DNA of 64,000 bases from Flavobacteriales bacterium (GTDB lineage: Bacteria; Bacteroidota; Bacteroidia; NS11-12g; UBA955): assembly GCA_947447955.1 (NCBI GenBank), contig CANFLS010000003.1, positions 85,048-149,047 on the forward strand, read 5' to 3'. Numbering within the stretch: position 1 is the stretch's first letter; each line of letters begins with the position of its first letter. The position numbers and the translations under genes were made by a program. The notes under the pieces were generated by a model. That model saw only the letters and a program-made list of their open reading frames with translations, ran no database searches and was not told the DNA's origin. This document shows, one piece after another, positions 62,433 through 64,000 of this stretch.

Positions 62433-64000
62433 ATGTTTAATTCAAATAGAAGTATTTTAAATGGAATATCAATACCCGAATTGATAAAAGATGAAACATT
62501 AAAATCTATGTTTGAATTGACGGCAGAAAAATTCGAATCTAAAATTGCCATTAATTTTTTAGATAAAAGTTTGACTTATAGTGAACTCAATTTATTATCG
62601 AACAATATTGCAAGTAAATTAAAAGAACATTCAGTAAAGCGGGGCGATAAGGTTTGTATTTTAATGCCGAGAGGCTACATGTTACATGCTGTAATTTTAG
62701 GGGTTGTTAAAATCGGGGCTTGCTATGTGCCCATGGATTATGATTTCCCCAATGACAGAGTTCATTCAATTATTGACGAATCTGATGCAGTTCTTTGTAT
62801 CACTGATAAATTAATTTCAACGCACATTCAAACTTTTGACCCTTCGAATATAGAAGTAAAGCAGATTGAAAATAATTTTGAGGGACCATTAGTCAACGAT
62901 TACGCTTATATACTTTACACTTCGGGAAGTACCGGGAAACCCAAAGGAATTCCAATTACCCATGGGCAAATTTGCCATTTAATTCGAAGTGAACAGTCCG
63001 TTTTAGGGATTAATCAAAATGACAAGGTGTATCAAGGGTTTTCAGTATCCTTCGACATGTGGTGTGAAGAAACCTGGATTGCCTATTTTGTAGGAGCTGA
63101 ATTATTTGTTTCAGATTCAATTCTTTCTAAATCGTTTGATGATTTGTCGGAAATGTTGAAAAAATGGGAAATAACGGTATTGCATGCTGTTCCAACATTG
63201 TTGGGTTATTTAGATACCGACATTTCAACTTTGCGTATTGTAAATGCGGGGGGAGAGGCTTGTTCGGAGGGAATAAAAAACAAATGGACAAAATTGCCAA
63301 TTCGTTTTTTTAACAGCTATGGTCCTACAGAAACAACGGTAAGTGCAACGTTTGCAGAACTCAAATTTGAAGACAATATTCACATTGGAAGCCCGTTGCC
63401 TAATTATAATTTGGCAATTGTTAATGTTCAATTTGAACCAGTTTTAATCGGTGAAAAAGGAGAGTTGGTTATATCTGGATATGGAGTGAGTGGTGGTTAT
63501 TTGAAAAGACCTGAATTAACCCAAGAAAAGTTCTTAGAAAAGCCTTCAGAACTGTCTGATTTAAATGGCGATAGAATATACCGAAGTGGCGATTTGGCAA
63601 GTATCAATGAACAAGGTCAAATAATCATTCATGGTAGAATTGATGATCAGGTGAAAATTAGGGGGTATCGAATTGAACTTGGAGATATTGAAGAACACAT
63701 ACTTAGATTTGATGGAATAAAAAATGCGACAGTCACTTTGTTCACGGATAGTTCTAATCAAGTACTTTTAATTGGATATTTTGAAAAAAACAAAAACCAC
63801 CCTAAAATTTCAGCAACTGAATTAATTGAGTTTTTAAAAACTCAAATTCCGAGTTATATGATTCCGGATCATTTATTTGAAATTGATAATTTTCCTCAAT
63901 TGCCTTCTGGCAAGATCAATAGGAAAGCCTTAATTCCTCCCGAAATTTTCCGAAACAAAACCTCAAGTCCATCAGTTTTGGATTCCTCTGCCAGTAATTT
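62433..64000 (+). CDS. Nonribosomal peptide synthetase, Pls/PosA-like adenylation domain (3' truncated)
   Basis: The frame from ATG 62433 stays open to the window end (522 codons). Core motifs are in order: LYTSGSTGKPKG (A3, about residue 158), GFSVSFDMWCEETW (A4), FNSYGPTETT (A5), IYRSGDLASI (A7), KIRGYRIELGDIEEH (A8) and LPSGKINRKAL (A10, about residue 490). The FDMWCEETW segment is like Pls/PosA poly-amino-acid synthetases, where FDASVEE is common. A carrier domain and possibly a membrane acyltransferase-like domain should follow outside the window. The amino acid used is not predicted. PPTase is next door. Confidence 0.9.
   Translation, partial: MFNSNRSILNGISIPELIKDETLKSMFELTAEKFESKIAINFLDKSLTYSELNLLSNNIASKLKEHSVKRGDKVCILMPRGYMLHAVILGVVKIGACYVPMDYDFPNDRVHSIIDESDAVLCITDKLISTHIQTFDPSNIEVKQIENNFEGPLVNDYAYILYTSGSTGKPKGIPITHGQICHLIRSEQSVLGINQNDKVYQGFSVSFDMWCEETWIAYFVGAELFVSDSILSKSFDDLSEMLKKWEITVLHAVPTLLGYLDTDISTLRIVNAGGEACSEGIKNKWTKLPIRFFNSYGPTETTVSATFAELKFEDNIHIGSPLPNYNLAIVNVQFEPVLIGEKGELVISGYGVSGGYLKRPELTQEKFLEKPSELSDLNGDRIYRSGDLASINEQGQIIIHGRIDDQVKIRGYRIELGDIEEHILRFDGIKNATVTLFTDSSNQVLLIGYFEKNKNHPKISATELIEFLKTQIPSYMIPDHLFEIDNFPQLPSGKINRKALIPPEIFRNKTSSPSVLDSSASN

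Overview
The window is AT-rich and carries several hallmarks of a Bacteroidota bacterium. Two secreted proteins and one window-edge fragment end in type A type IX secretion (T9SS) sorting tails, and a 2057-residue PKD-repeat protein ends in a gliding-motility-type (type B) tail. Promoters follow the Bacteroidota pattern TTTG-N19-21-TAnnTTTG, ribosome binding sites are weak, and TTG/GTG starts occur. Other family markers are GH92/GH2/GH20 glycosidases, an ORF6N protein and a Nudix-type sugar regulator. No ribosomal RNA is present, so I do not name a genus.

Layout. 1-8 kb: end of a T9SS-secreted Ig-like protein, fhs, a Tat-like metallophosphoesterase, and a divergent meta-cleavage lower-pathway cluster (4-oxalocrotonate decarboxylase; hydratase, acylating acetaldehyde dehydrogenase, hydroxyoxovalerate aldolase). 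8-17 kb: an OmpA-like lipoprotein, then a GH92 alpha-mannosidase, GH2 beta-mannosidase and GH20 hexosaminidase that together fit breakdown of an N-glycan core. 17-33 kb: ordinary genes (tRNA-Phe, bacterioferritin, bacilliredoxin, inositol monophosphatase, transporters, nadD, gmk) mixed with three members of an unfamiliar lipoprotein family, a TM2 protein plus voltage-gated K+ channel pair, an AAA ATPase with tandem palindromes upstream, and two T9SS proteins.

33-44 kb is the plastic part. It holds a tandemly duplicated lipoprotein gene, two small membrane-protein genes, an Abi_2/AbiF-type HEPN gene facing a predicted small structured RNA across overlapping promoters, a decayed ParA plasmid-partition remnant between 270-bp direct repeats, two more members of the lipoprotein family, a tRNA with anticodon CAU, and an ORF6N gene flanked by duplicated palindrome pairs. 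A copy of that palindrome also lies inside the ORF6N coding sequence.

44-64 kb: a three-gene operon (outer-membrane protein, vanadium-haloperoxidase-like lipoprotein, hypothetical), the giant PKD protein with 510-bp internal tandem repeats, a disaccharide phosphorolysis operon (GH65 phosphorylase, beta-phosphoglucomutase, BadF/BcrA-type kinase) divergent from a Nudix-winged-helix regulator, an ABC-F ATPase with a degenerate second ATP site, an FKBP-like lipoprotein, and a phosphopantetheinyl transferase divergent from the start of a Pls/PosA-like nonribosomal peptide synthetase that runs off the window.

The strongest candidates for something new are the abi/small-RNA pair (about 39.4-40.3 kb), the ORF6N gene with its self-similar palindromes (42.7-44.1 kb), and the five-member FGGG lipoprotein family.
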